From contig NZ_OCND01000007.1 of assembly GCF_900215535.1 (NCBI RefSeq), positions 124,001 to 188,000 of the forward strand: a stretch of DNA of 64,000 nucleotides, in the 5' to 3' direction. Position 1 is the first letter of the stretch. The number at the start of each line of letters is the position of its first letter. This DNA is from Pseudoxanthomonas wuyuanensis. Lineage in GTDB: Bacteria; Pseudomonadota; Gammaproteobacteria; Xanthomonadales; Xanthomonadaceae. The notes under the pieces were generated by a model that worked only from the letters and a program-made list of their open reading frames with translations, did not search any database and was not told the DNA's origin. The position numbers were made by a program, and so were the translations under genes. Of this stretch, positions 26,806 to 35,446 are shown one piece after another.

Positions 26806-28533
26806 TCAACTGCGGCCGATGCGCGCCTGCAGCAGCGCGCGCAGCTCGTATTTGTCGGCCTCGTCCAGCCCCAGCTCGCGCGACTTGACCTGCAGTTCCT
26901 CGATGCGCTGCTGCAGCGTCTGCTTGTCCAGCTGATGGACGGCATCCAGCAGCTCCACCCGCCAGCTTTCCTCGTCGCCAGGAATGACCTGCATGGCCAG
27001 CTTCTGCAGCGCGTCCAGTTCGCTGCGTTCGGCGAAATGCTCCAGCAACGCGCCAGTGCTGATATCCGGGCGCGTGCGCACGATTTCAAGCAGCTCCAGC
27101 AACAGCTCCACGCCCGGCTGGCGCAGTCCGGCGAACCCGTAGGGCGGCTCCAGCGCCAGCGCCAGCGCCGGCTTGTGCAGCAGCCGCACGACAATGCTGC
27201 GGACCAGGCTGGGCTTGTTGGCGCCGCTGGGCGCAATCCGCCGCGGCGGCGGGGCCGGCCGCGCCGGTGCCTGCGACTGCGCGCCGATGCCGGTGATTTC
27301 GCCCAGCCGCTGGCGCATCAGATCGCCGAAGGCGCCGTCGGGAATCTGCGCCAGCAGCGGCTTGGCGCGTTCGGCCAGCCGCGCGCGGCCATCCAGCGTG
27401 GACAGGTTGATGTCCTTGCCCAACTCGTCGAAGAAGAACTGCGACAGCGGCGTGGCGGCCTGCAGCCGCGCGTCGAAGCCGGCCGCGCCTTCCTGCCGCA
27501 CGATGGTGTCCGGGTCCTCGCCGTCGGGCAGGAACAGGAAGAACGCCTGCCGGCCGTCCTTCATCCGCGGCAGCACCGATTCCAGCGCGCGCCAGCCGGC
27601 ACGTTGGCCGGCGGCGTCGCCGTCGAAGCAGAAATACACGTCCGGCGCATTGCGGAACAGCAGTTCGGCATGCTCGGGCGTGGTCGCGGTGCCCAGCGTG
27701 GCCACCGCCTGGGCGACGCCGTACTGGAACAGCGAGACCACATCCATATAGCCTTCGACCACGATCAGCCGGGCGATCTTCTGGTTGGCTTGGCGCACCT
27801 GCCACAACCCGTACAGTTCGCGGCCCTTGTGGAACAGCGCGGTTTCCGGCGAGTTGAGGTATTTCGGGCCGTCGTCTTTGTCCAGCACGCGTCCGCCGAA
27901 GGCGATCACGCGGCCGCGGCGGTCGTGGATCGGGAACATCACCCGGTCGCGGAACTTGTCGTAGGTATGGCCGCGCTCGTTCTTCGACAGCATGCCGGCG
28001 CGTTCCAGCAGCTTGAGCCGGCGCTCGTCGGTGCCCAACGCGTCCTTGAGCGCGGAAAAGCCGTCCGGCGCGTAGCCGATCATGAACTGGCTGCGGACGG
28101 AAGCTTCCACGCCGCGGCCGTCCAGGTAGGCGCGCGCCTTGTCGCTGCTTTCCAGCTGGCGCTGGAAGAACCGCGCCGCCGCCTCCAGCGCGTTGTACAG
28201 ATCGCGGGTGTCGTTGTTCTGGTTGTGCTGCTGGGTTTCGCGCGGCACTTCCATGCCGTTGCGCCGGGCCAGTTCCTCGACCGCATCCAGGAATTCCAGC
28301 CGGTCGTAGTTCATCAGGAACGACAGCGCGGTGCCGTGCGCGCCGCAGCCGAAGCAGTGGTAGAACTGCTTGGTCGGCGACACCGTGAACGACGGCGAGC
28401 GCTCGTCGTGGAACGGACAGCAGGCGGAATACTCCTTGCCCTGGCGTTTCAGCGGCACGCGCGCGGCGATCACCTCGACGATGTCCGTCCGGGCGAGCAG
28501 TTCGTCGATGAAGGCGTCGGGGATGCGGGCCAT
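26806..28533 (-). CDS. dnaG: DNA primase
   Basis: Synthesises the RNA primers for replication. The 575-residue product has the N-terminal CHC2 zinc ribbon (CCPFHDERSPSF, YHCFGCGAHG), the catalytic TOPRIM core (VVEGYMDVVSLFQYGV, YFCFDGDAAGQRA) and a C-terminal helical DnaB-binding region ending in LLQARIGRS. Length is normal. It sits downstream of rpsU and yqeY as in the classic macromolecular-synthesis operon, but a GNAT gene and a YihY gene intervene and rpoD does not follow. Start ATG 28533 has no clear Shine-Dalgarno. Confidence 0.96.
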   Translation of the reverse strand: MARIPDAFIDELLARTDIVEVIAARVPLKRQGKEYSACCPFHDERSPSFTVSPTKQFYHCFGCGAHGTALSFLMNYDRLEFLDAVEELARRNGMEVPRETQQHNQNNDTRDLYNALEAAARFFQRQLESSDKARAYLDGRGVEASVRSQFMIGYAPDGFSALKDALGTDERRLKLLERAGMLSKNERGHTYDKFRDRVMFPIHDRRGRVIAFGGRVLDKDDGPKYLNSPETALFHKGRELYGLWQVRQANQKIARLIVVEGYMDVVSLFQYGVAQAVATLGTATTPEHAELLFRNAPDVYFCFDGDAAGQRAGWRALESVLPRMKDGRQAFFLFLPDGEDPDTIVRQEGAAGFDARLQAATPLSQFFFDELGKDINLSTLDGRARLAERAKPLLAQIPDGAFGDLMRQRLGEITGIGAQSQAPARPAPPPRRIAPSGANKPSLVRSIVVRLLHKPALALALEPPYGFAGLRQPGVELLLELLEIVRTRPDISTGALLEHFAERSELDALQKLAMQVIPGDEESWRVELLDAVHQLDKQTLQQRIEELQVKSRELGLDEADKYELRALLQARIGRS

Positions 28534-28664
28534 TGATCAGGGCGTGCGGCGCGGCCGGGGTCGGCCACGCCAGGTGCGTGCGGAGCGGGGAAACAATGAG
28601 GAAGTGTATGCCGATACGCAGCCCAATGACGGTGCCTGTCGCCGATTCAGGCCTGGCCGGGAGC

Positions 28665-29579
28665 TCAACGGTCCGGAGCGTCCGCCGGCGCGAGGACCTG
28701 ATGGATGCCGGCCTGCCGCAGCCGCAGCCGGGCCTGGACGCGCTCGTCGATGACCGCGGTCAGCAGCGCGCCGGCAAAGAACACCAGCGTGGCGTAATAG
28801 ATCCACAGCAACAGGATGACCAGCGTTCCCATCGAGCCGTAGGCGCTGCCGGGCGCCGCCTCGCTCAGATACAGCCCAATCAGCCAGCGTCCTGCGACGA
28901 ACAGCGCAGCGGTAATCGCGCCGCCCAGGAAGGCCTGCCGCCACTGCACGCGCCGGTCGGGCAGATAGTGGTAAAGCAGCGCGAAGGCGAATACGTAGAT
29001 GGCCAGCGATACGGCATTGCCCAGCACCGGCAACAGCGACGGCACCCGCGCAAACATCACCTGCAGCGCGGTGCTCAGCGTCATCGATACCAGCAGCAGG
29101 AAGCCCAGCGCGAACACCACCCCGAACGAGAAAATGCGCTTGCGCAGCCAGGCCGCCGCGCCGGCCAGGCGCTGGGCATCGGTGCGGAAGATCAGGTTCA
29201 GCGCCGCCTGCAGCCGTGCGAACACCACGGTGGCGCCGACGAACAGCAGCAAGGTGCTCCACAGCCCCGCGATCGAGCCCACGCCGGGGCGGTCGCGCGC
29301 GTTGGCGATGATGGTCGCGGCCACCGTGCGCGCGCCTTCGCCGGCAAGATCGCCGATCTGCAGGATCAGGGCTTCCTGCGCGGGGGGGTACAGCGAGGCG
29401 GTCAACCACAGCAACAGCAGCAGCAACGGCGCCAGCGACAGCAGGGCGTAGAACGCCAGCGCCGCGGCCTGGGTCATCAGATCGGTTTCGGCGAAGCGTT
29501 GCGCCAGCGCGACCGGCAGGCTTTGCTGCAGGCGTTGCAGCTGGCGTCTGAGTCTGGCGGGCGACAGGCGGCGGAGCAT
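28665..29579 (-). CDS. YihY/BrkB-family membrane protein
   Basis: The 304-residue product has six hydrophobic helices and the family motifs LMTQAAALAFYALLSLAPLLLLLLW, GSIAGLWSTLLLFVGATVVFARLQAALN and SAYGSMGTLVILLLWIYYATLVFFAGA. The family (once called ribonuclease BN, a label now considered wrong) is of uncertain role; a transport function is often proposed. It lies upstream of dnaG on the same strand with 131 bases between them. The ATG at 29579 begins just before a basic amphipathic N-terminus (MLRRLSPARLRRQLQRLQ). Confidence 0.88.
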   Translation of the reverse strand: MLRRLSPARLRRQLQRLQQSLPVALAQRFAETDLMTQAAALAFYALLSLAPLLLLLLWLTASLYPPAQEALILQIGDLAGEGARTVAATIIANARDRPGVGSIAGLWSTLLLFVGATVVFARLQAALNLIFRTDAQRLAGAAAWLRKRIFSFGVVFALGFLLLVSMTLSTALQVMFARVPSLLPVLGNAVSLAIYVFAFALLYHYLPDRRVQWRQAFLGGAITAALFVAGRWLIGLYLSEAAPGSAYGSMGTLVILLLWIYYATLVFFAGALLTAVIDERVQARLRLRQAGIHQVLAPADAPDR

Positions 29580-29678
29580 CGTGCCGAAAGGATCTCCGGT
29601 ATGGCGATGCCACCAGCATGCCAGAGCGGCGTTTGCGGTCCGTGAGCGCGGCCGCCGCCGCGCCGGGATCGCGTGCGG

Positions 29679-30170
29679 CTACTGGCTTTCGGCCAGCGCC
29701 AGCAGGGCAGCACCGCTCAACCGCTGCACGGTCCATTCGTCCTGACCCACCGCGCCCAGACTGCGGTAGAAGCCGATGGCCGGCGCATTCCAGTCCAGCA
29801 CCGACCATTCGAAACGGCCATAGCCGCGCTCCACCGCCAGCCGCGCCAGGTGCGCCATCAACCGCCTGCCCAGGCCCAGCCCGCGATACTGCGGGCGCAC
29901 GAACAGATCTTCCAGGTACAGCCCGGGCAGGCCCAGGAAGGTGGAGAAGTTCTGGAAGAACAGCGCGAATCCGGCCGGCTGCCCATCGACTTCGGCGATG
30001 ACGACTTCGGCGGCGGGATGGGCGCCGAACAGCTGTTCGCTCATCCCGGCTTCGGTGGCAACGGCTTCGTGGGCCAGTTTTTCGTATTCGGCCAGTTCGC
30101 GGATAAAGCCCAGGATCTGCGGAACATCCGTGCGGGTGGCGGGGCGCAGAGCGATGGCAGGTGCATTCAT
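29679..30170 (-). CDS. GNAT-family N-acetyltransferase
   Basis: The 163-residue product carries a complete GNAT fold: ALRPATRTDVPQILGFIRELAEYE at the start, LYLEDLFVRPQYRGLGLGRRLMAHLA containing the acetyl-CoA pyrophosphate loop (QYRGLGLG), and WNAPAIGFYRSLGA near the end. The pattern is that of spermidine/diamine acetyltransferases and relatives (LEYEK, NFSTFLGLPGLYLEDLFV), so a polyamine or amino-group substrate is plausible but unproven. ATG 30170 is chosen because the domain starts there; a longer reading from 30251 adds unrelated residues. Confidence 0.88.
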   Translation of the reverse strand: MNAPAIALRPATRTDVPQILGFIRELAEYEKLAHEAVATEAGMSEQLFGAHPAAEVVIAEVDGQPAGFALFFQNFSTFLGLPGLYLEDLFVRPQYRGLGLGRRLMAHLARLAVERGYGRFEWSVLDWNAPAIGFYRSLGAVGQDEWTVQRLSGAALLALAESQ

Positions 30171-30250
30171 GATGCATCGAACCTCGTGGTCGGTTCCCTG
30201 CCTGCGGAGGCGGGGAGGGCTGGGATGCTGCGGTAGCGCGCGAAACCACA

Positions 30251-30270
30251 CCCCCTGCTTTCGCAGGGGG
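30251..30270 (-). terminator. Hairpin after the yqeY-like gene
   Basis: CCCCCTGC (30251-30258) and GCAGGGGG (30263-30270) form a perfect 8-bp stem with a 4-base loop, 8 bases after the gene's stop. The following minus-strand sequence (TGTGGTTTCG) is only moderately T-rich, so termination may be partial. Confidence 0.55.
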
Positions 30271-30278
30271 AGCGCAAA

Positions 30279-30740
30279 TCAGCCGGCCAGCTTCTTCTTC
30301 AGCAGCTGCGAGACCAGACCCATGTCGGCCTGTCCGGCCAGCTTGGGCTTCAGTACGCCCATCAGCTTGCCGATGTCGGCCGGACCGATGGCTGCGCCGC
30401 TTTCAGCGGACATGCCGGCGATGGCCGCGTCGATGGCGGCCAGGATCTCGGCCTCGCCCAGCTTGGCCGGCAGGTAGCGTTCGATCACGACGATTTCGGC
30501 GCGTTCGACCTCGGCCAAGTCCTCGCGGCCGGCGGCCTCGTACTGGCTGACCGAATCCTTGCGCTGCTTGACCATCTTTTCCATCGCCGCCAGCACCGCG
30601 GCATCGTCCAGCTCGATGCGCTCATCGACTTCGCGCTGCTTGATGGCGGCGTTGATCAGGCGCACGACGCCCAGCGTGTGCTTGTCGCCGGCCTTCATCG
30701 CGGCCTTCATGTCGGCAGTCAGTTGTTCTTTCAGGCTCAT
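30279..30740 (-). CDS. yqeY: GatB/YqeY domain protein
   Basis: The 153-residue product resembles the free-standing tRNA-binding tail domain of GatB: MSLKEQLTADMKAAMKAGDKHTLGVVRLINAAIKQREVD, a middle segment with KQRKDSVSQYEAAGREDLAEVE, and the C-terminal GPADIGKLMGVLKPKLAGQADMGLV. Its precise job is unknown. GAGGAA precedes ATG 30740 at good spacing. It lies next to rpsU, as is common in proteobacteria, but the rpsU terminator stands between them. Confidence 0.93.
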   Translation of the reverse strand: MSLKEQLTADMKAAMKAGDKHTLGVVRLINAAIKQREVDERIELDDAAVLAAMEKMVKQRKDSVSQYEAAGREDLAEVERAEIVVIERYLPAKLGEAEILAAIDAAIAGMSAESGAAIGPADIGKLMGVLKPKLAGQADMGLVSQLLKKKLAG

Positions 30741-30814
30741 GCTGCTCTTCCTCGCAAGATCCGCCCCCTCAGGGACGGGTTGATGGCCGAATCGGCCAAA
30801 CCGAAAAACACAAA

Positions 30815-30843
30815 AAGCCGGCCACGCTCGCGCGTGCCGGCTT
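30815..30843 (-). terminator. Rho-independent terminator of rpsU
   Basis: A 12-bp stem with one bulged C (30815-30827 with 30832-30843, loop TCGC). On the minus strand it is followed by TTTGTGTTTTT. It lies 60 bases past the rpsU stop. Confidence 0.85.
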
Positions 30844-30902
30844 CTGGCGGCGCTTCCGCGGCTGCGCCTGGAGGCGCGCCGCGGAAGAACCCGCACCTGC
30901 GC

Positions 30903-31118
30903 TCAGTACAGGCGCTGGCGCTTGGTGACGTCGCGCGAGCTGCGGCGCAGCTGGCGCTTCACCGCGGCGGCGGCCTTGCGCTTGCGTTCCTGGGTCGGCT
31001 TCTCGTAGAACTCGCGCTTGCGGGTTTCGGCCAGGACACCGGCCTTCTCGCAGGTGCGCTTGAAGCGACGCAGAGCAAACTCAAAAGGCTCGTTTTCGCG
31101 GACTTTGACGCTGGGCAT
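30903..31118 (-). CDS. rpsU: 30S ribosomal protein S21
   Basis: The 71-residue, strongly basic product begins [27 protein letters not shown], continues [21 protein letters not shown] and ends RQRLY, all diagnostic of S21. S21 binds the 30S platform and helps base-pairing of mRNA with 16S rRNA. ATG 31118 matches the family start; an extension to 31151 is not conserved. A strong promoter and a strong terminator flank it. Confidence 0.97.
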
Positions 31119-31168
31119 ACGTAATCTCGACTCTATGTTCGGCCCGGTCACGCCGGGGTGAGCCGCGC

Positions 31169-31198
31169 ATTATAGCGGCGGGGCCGGGAAACGTGCAA
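31169..31198 (-). promoter_or_regulatory. Sigma-70 promoter of rpsU
   Basis: On the minus strand TTGCAC (31198-31193) and a perfect TATAAT (31174-31169) are separated by 18 bases, with about 50 bases from the -10 to the rpsU start codon. It faces away from tsaD, whose start is at 31209, so the two divergent genes share this short region. Confidence 0.8.
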
Positions 31199-31208
31199 CA
31201 TAGCCCCC

Positions 31209-32252
31209 ATGAAGGTTCTGGGCATCGAAACCAGCTGCGACGAGACCGGCGTGGCCGTCTACGACACCGGCCGCGCCGGGGCGGGCGCCCTGCGTGCGCA
31301 TGCGCTGTACAGCCAGATCGCCCTGCACGCCGAGTACGGCGGAGTGGTGCCGGAACTGGCCAGCCGCGACCACGTCCGCAAGCTGCTGCCGCTGATCCGG
31401 CAGACCCTGGCCGAGGCCGGCCTGGCGGTCGACGAACTGGACGGGGTGGCCTATACCGCCGGCCCCGGGCTGGTCGGTGCGCTGCTGGTCGGCGCTGGCG
31501 TGGCGCGTTCGCTGGCTTGGGCGCTGGACCTGCCGGCGGTGGCGGTCCATCACATGGAAGGCCATCTGCTGGCGCCGCTGATGGAGGACGACCCGCCCGA
31601 ACCGCCGTTCGTGGCGCTCTTGGTCTCCGGCGGACACACCCAACTGGTGGCGGTGGAGGCCATTGGCCAGTACCGGCTGCTCGGCGAGACGCTGGACGAT
31701 GCCGCCGGCGAAGCCTTCGACAAGACCGCCAAGCTGATGGGCCTGCCCTACCCGGGCGGGCCGCAACTGGCCAAGCTGGCCGAACAGGGCCGCCCGGGCG
31801 CCTACCGGTTCTCGCGGCCGATGACCGATCGGCCGGGGCTGGATTTCAGCTTTTCCGGACTCAAGACCCAGGTGCTGCTGGCCTGGCGCGACAGCGATCA
31901 GGGCGCCGATACGCGTGCCGACATCGCCCGCGGCTTCGAGGACGCGGTGGTCGAGACGCTGGCGATCAAATGCGAACGCGCGCTGGATGCGGCCGGCTGC
32001 GACGTGCTGGTGGTCGCCGGCGGGGTCGGCGCCAACCGCCGGCTGCGCGCGCGCCTGCAGCAGATGGCGGAAAAGCGCGGTGGCCGGGTCTGCTTTCCGC
32101 GCCCGGAGCTGTGCACCGACAACGGCGCGATGATCGCCTTCGCCGGTGCGCTGCGGCTGCAGGCCGGCCAGCACGAAACGGCGGAAGTCAAAGTCGCCCC
32201 GCGCTGGGACATGGCGGCGCTGCCGCCGGTGGCGGCAGCGCGGGAATCGTAA
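31209..32252 (+). CDS. tsaD: tRNA threonylcarbamoyladenosine transferase subunit TsaD
   Basis: With TsaB, TsaC and TsaE it installs t6A at position 37 of ANN-decoding tRNAs. The 347-residue product shows [17 protein letters not shown] at the N-terminus, the metal site [20 protein letters not shown], and the nucleotide-binding [21 protein letters not shown] and CTDNGAMIA. Length is typical. It is divergent from rpsU, a conserved neighbourhood in proteobacteria. It ends ahead of a block of heptad repeats and folB. Confidence 0.96.
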   Translation: MKVLGIETSCDETGVAVYDTGRAGAGALRAHALYSQIALHAEYGGVVPELASRDHVRKLLPLIRQTLAEAGLAVDELDGVAYTAGPGLVGALLVGAGVARSLAWALDLPAVAVHHMEGHLLAPLMEDDPPEPPFVALLVSGGHTQLVAVEAIGQYRLLGETLDDAAGEAFDKTAKLMGLPYPGGPQLAKLAEQGRPGAYRFSRPMTDRPGLDFSFSGLKTQVLLAWRDSDQGADTRADIARGFEDAVVETLAIKCERALDAAGCDVLVVAGGVGANRRLRARLQQMAEKRGGRVCFPRPELCTDNGAMIAFAGALRLQAGQHETAEVKVAPRWDMAALPPVAAARES

Positions 32253-32325
32253 ATGGGGAATCGGGAATCGTAAAAGCGATCCCGCGTATGCCGTTACCAT
32301 TCCCCATTCCCCATTCCCCATTCCC
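32242..32325. repeat. Facing 7-bp repeat blocks between tsaD and folB
   Basis: Units of GGGAATC type lie at about 32242-32270 and four exact CATTCCC units at 32298-32325. The two blocks are in opposite orientation, so the transcript can fold into a stem-loop. The right block ends 6 bases before the folB start codon. Confidence 0.8.
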
Positions 32326-32331
32326 GGTCTC

Positions 32332-32694
32332 ATGGACAAGGTCTTCATCGAAGCGCTGGAAGTCGACGCCGTCATCGGCATCCACGACTGGGAGCGCAGC
32401 ATCCGCCAGACCCTGAGTCTGGATATCGAACTGGGCTTCGACAACCGCGTGCCGGCCGCCAGCGATCAGGTTGCCGATACGCTGGACTACGACGCCATCA
32501 GCCAGCGCATCACCGCGTTCGTGCAGCAATCGCAATTCGGCCTGGTGGAAACGCTGGCCGAGCGCTGCGCGGCGCTGGTACTGGCCGAGTTCAACGTGCG
32601 CTGGTTGCGCTTGAAGCTGAGCAAGCCCGGCGCGGTGCGCAATGCGCGGGCGGTGGGCGTTGTCATCGAACGTGCACAGGAGTCCGCCGGATGA
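32332..32694 (+). CDS. folB: Dihydroneopterin aldolase
   Basis: Cleaves 7,8-dihydroneopterin to 6-hydroxymethyl-dihydropterin in folate synthesis. The 120-residue product has MDKVFIEALEVDAVIGIHDWERSIRQTLSLDIEL, DYDAISQRITAFVQQSQFGLVETLAERCA (catalytic Glu/Lys region) and the ending LRLKLSKPGAVRNARAVGVVIER. Length is normal. Its leader contains the heptad array and shows no purine-rich Shine-Dalgarno. The stop overlaps the start of the MscS gene (ATGATG), suggesting coupled translation. Confidence 0.93.
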   Translation: MDKVFIEALEVDAVIGIHDWERSIRQTLSLDIELGFDNRVPAASDQVADTLDYDAISQRITAFVQQSQFGLVETLAERCAALVLAEFNVRWLRLKLSKPGAVRNARAVGVVIERAQESAG

Positions 32695-33971
32695 TGGAAC
32701 GGCTGCAGGCGTTGCGCGCAACGCTGGAACCGTATCCCTGGGCCTACACCGCCGTTGTCGCCGCGGCGCTGCTGACGGCCGCATGGCTGGCCAACTGGGT
32801 GACCAAGCGGGTGCTGCTGCGCGGGCTGCGCAAGGCGTTGAATGCCTCGCCGCTGGCCGGCGGCGATCACCAGGTCAAGCTGCGGGTGATTCCGCGGCTG
32901 GCCAACGTGGTGCCGGCCATCGTACTGGCCGCAGGCGTGGCGGTGGTGCCGGGCCTGCCGGAGCTGCTGGTCGCGGTGGTGCGCAACGTCTGCGTCGCCT
33001 TCATCATCCTGACCGTCGCGCTGGCCATCTCGGCGGCGCTGGACATGGTCAACGAGGGCTACCAGCGGCGGCCCGATGCGCACAACAAGCCGATCAAGGG
33101 CTACCTGCAGTTGCTGAAGATCGTGGTCTTCGTCATTGCCGCGGTGCTGATAGTCGCGGCGCTGATCGACCGCTCGCCGGTGATCCTGCTGTCGGGCCTG
33201 GGCGCGATGATGGCGGTGCTGATCCTGGTGTTCCAGGACACGCTGCTGTCGCTGGTGGCCAGCATGACCATCAGCTCCAACGACATGGTGCGGGTCGGCG
33301 ACTGGATCGAGATGCCCAGCCAGAATGCCGATGGCGACGTGATCGACATCGCCCTGCATACGGTGAAGGTGCAGAACTGGGACAAGACCATCAGCACCAT
33401 CCCGACCAAGAAGCTGATCAGCGACTCGTTCAAGAACTGGCGCGGCATGAGCGAATCCGGCGGGCGCCGGATCAAGCGCGCGCTGTACCTGGACCAGAAC
33501 AGCGTGAGGTTTCTGGAACCGGACGAACGCAGGCGCCTGCGCCGCTTCTCGCTGCTCGACGGTTACCTGGCCGGCAAGGAAGACGAATTGGCGCGCTGGA
33601 ACGCGCAGCTGGCCGAACGCGGCAAGGAGCCGGTCAACACCCGCCGCGTCACCAACCTGGGTACGTTCCGCGCGTATGTCCAGCAGTACCTGCGCGCTCA
33701 CCCGGACATCCATCAGCAGATGACGTTGCTGGTGCGCCAGTTGCAGCCGACGCCGGCCGGCTTGCCGCTGGAAATCTACTGCTTCACCAGTACGGTGGAA
33801 TGGGGACGCTACGAGAACATCCAGTCGGATATCTTCGATCATCTGCTGGCGATCCTGCCCGAGTTCGGCCTGCACGTATTCCAGCAGCCCGGCGGCGCGG
33901 ATCTGCGCCAGGCCGGCGCGGCGGCGCTGGCCGCATCGACCGCCTCGGCCACGCTGGCCGGGACGCCCTGA
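32691..33971 (+). CDS. MscS-family mechanosensitive channel, YbdG type
   Basis: The 426-residue product has about five transmembrane helices and an MscS core: the pore helix region with SGLGAMMAVLILVFQDTLLSLVASMTI, then the beta domain NDMVRVGDWIEMPSQNADGDVIDIALHTVKVQNWDKTISTIPTKKLISDSFKNW. That long beta-domain signature and the extended cytoplasmic C-terminus are typical of the YbdG/MscM group, which responds to mild hypo-osmotic shock. Start ATG 32691 overlaps folB. It probably shares a transcript with folB and the FolK-like gene, which follows 7 bases later. Confidence 0.92.
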   Translation: MMERLQALRATLEPYPWAYTAVVAAALLTAAWLANWVTKRVLLRGLRKALNASPLAGGDHQVKLRVIPRLANVVPAIVLAAGVAVVPGLPELLVAVVRNVCVAFIILTVALAISAALDMVNEGYQRRPDAHNKPIKGYLQLLKIVVFVIAAVLIVAALIDRSPVILLSGLGAMMAVLILVFQDTLLSLVASMTISSNDMVRVGDWIEMPSQNADGDVIDIALHTVKVQNWDKTISTIPTKKLISDSFKNWRGMSESGGRRIKRALYLDQNSVRFLEPDERRRLRRFSLLDGYLAGKEDELARWNAQLAERGKEPVNTRRVTNLGTFRAYVQQYLRAHPDIHQQMTLLVRQLQPTPAGLPLEIYCFTSTVEWGRYENIQSDIFDHLLAILPEFGLHVFQQPGGADLRQAGAAALAASTASATLAGTP

Positions 33972-33978
33972 TCTGCAT

Positions 33979-34383
33979 ATGCACCGTTACCTGCTGTTGC
34001 TGGGCACCGATACCGACGACGAATCGTGGTTGCGGCAAGCCCGGATCCGGCTCGGCCAATCCGGCAGGTTGCTGCGCGAGTCGAAGCTGGTGCATGGCCC
34101 CAGCGTGGTGCCGGGCGATGGCCACCGCTACATCAACCAGGCCTTGCTGATCGAAACAACGCAACCTCGGGACGAGTGGGCGGCATGGCTGAAACGGGCC
34201 GAGCGCGATCTGGGCAGGCGCCGCGATGGCGCCAACTACCTCATCGATATCGACCTGGCCGCCGAATGCGATGCGCAGGATCGCGTGATCTGGCACAACC
34301 CGGACAAGCTGGCGCATGCGTTGTTCCGTGAGCTGGCGGGACAAGTATTGCCTGAAGCTGCTGTTCTGCACGGCATGGAATAG
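33979..34383 (+). CDS. Divergent HPPK (FolK)-like protein
   Basis: The 134-residue product has the outline of 6-hydroxymethyl-dihydropterin pyrophosphokinase: YLLLLGTDTDDESWLRQARIRLGQSGRLLRESK in place of the usual ALGSNLGD opening, then HRYINQALLIETTQPRDEWAAWLKRAERDLGR (family FLNAVVELETxLSPxELLxxLxxIExxLGR) and LIDIDLAAECD in place of RTLDLDLLLYGD. It is about 25 residues shorter than normal FolK and ends soon after the Asp pair, lacking the HPR segment of true enzymes. It may be a non-canonical pyrophosphokinase or a relic with a new role. Location close to folB and a pteridine reductase supports a pterin connection. Confidence 0.62.
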   Translation: MHRYLLLLGTDTDDESWLRQARIRLGQSGRLLRESKLVHGPSVVPGDGHRYINQALLIETTQPRDEWAAWLKRAERDLGRRRDGANYLIDIDLAAECDAQDRVIWHNPDKLAHALFRELAGQVLPEAAVLHGME

Positions 34384-34392
34384 CCTTCCTTG

Positions 34393-34416
34393 GTAGGAGC
34401 GACGTGAGTCGCGACC
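34393..34416 (+). repeat. GTAG-type REP, start of an 80-base repeat
   Basis: The REP is followed by about 60 more bases (to about 34473) that align without gaps, roughly 84% identical by eye, to the sequence starting at 38128. A weak facing REP half (GTCGCGACTTACC) lies near 34507-34519. Confidence 0.75.
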
Positions 34417-34559
34417 GCGCCCCGATAGCCATTCGGTGCCAACAATGAAGAACGCGCCGCAGCGCATCCGGATGGCCAAGAGGCAGGCTTCAATCGCTCT
34501 ACGCGCGTCGCGACTTACCGATGCCGACATGCCGACACCGCGCCTACAAACGCGATCCG

Positions 34560-35300
34560 TCAGATAAAGATCGAGCGGCCGCCATCGATGGCGACGATCT
34601 GGCCGGTGATATAGCCATTGCCGGTCAGCAGCCAGCGCACCGCCGAGACGATGTCTTCCGGCGAACCCTGCCGCTGCAGCGCGGTGCGCTGGCGCACGAT
34701 GTCCAGGGTTTCGGCCTTGACCGGGTTTTCCGACCACAGCACGTTGCCGGGGGCGACGGCATTGACGCGTATCTCCGGCCCCAGTTCGCGCGCCAGCGAC
34801 TGGGTCATCATCGCCAGCGCCGCCTTGGCCATGCAGTAGACGCTGTGGCCGGCCAGCGGGCGCTGGGCGTAGATGTCGGCCAGGTTGACGATGGCGCCGC
34901 CGGCCGCCTTCAGATGCGGCGCCGCCGCCTGTGCCAGGAAGAACGGTGCGCGCGCGTTGGATGCGAACAACTCATCCCACTGTTGCGGAGTCACCGTGCC
35001 CAACGGCGTGGCGTAGTAGGCCGAGGCATTGTTGATCAGCGCATCCAGCCGGCCGAAGCGGCCAACCGTGGCGGCGACGATTTCCGCCAGCCGGTCGAAC
35101 TCGCCCAGATCCGCCTGCACCGCCAGCGTGCTGCCAGCGCGCGCGGCTTCCAGTTCCGCCACCAGCGCCTGCATCTCCGCGCCGGAGCGGCGGTAGTGCA
35201 GCGCCACGTCGTAGCCGTCGGCATGCAGGCTGCGCGCGATCGCCGCGCCCACGCGTTTGGCGCTGCCGGTGATCAGGGCGACGGGGCGGGTAGCGTTCAT
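34560..35300 (-). CDS. Pteridine reductase (SDR family)
   Basis: The 246-residue short-chain dehydrogenase has the nucleotide motif TGSAKRVG, the TGxxxRxG form that separates pteridine reductases from ordinary SDRs (TGxxxGxG). Other features are INNASAYYATPLGTVT, NLADIYAQRPLAGHSVYCMAKAAL with catalytic Asp, Tyr and Lys, and RVNAVAPGNVLW. Such enzymes (PTR1/FolM type) reduce biopterin, folate or dihydrofolate with NADPH. It lies convergent to the folB-MscS-FolK-like unit, giving a local pterin/folate cluster. The ATG at 35300 starts directly before the Rossmann fold. Confidence 0.88.
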   Translation of the reverse strand: MNATRPVALITGSAKRVGAAIARSLHADGYDVALHYRRSGAEMQALVAELEAARAGSTLAVQADLGEFDRLAEIVAATVGRFGRLDALINNASAYYATPLGTVTPQQWDELFASNARAPFFLAQAAAPHLKAAGGAIVNLADIYAQRPLAGHSVYCMAKAALAMMTQSLARELGPEIRVNAVAPGNVLWSENPVKAETLDIVRQRTALQRQGSPEDIVSAVRWLLTGNGYITGQIVAIDGGRSIFI

Positions 35301-35446
35301 GCGGACGATCCGTTGACGTATCTGGCGCTATTGTCGCTGCAAGCGTCGCCTTGCGCGCGGCGCTTGACGGATTTGCCCGGTGCAGGCATGTTGCATTGCA
35401 CCACCCCTGCCGGCATCGGGCCTGCAGACGCAGCGGAAAGGGGCGA

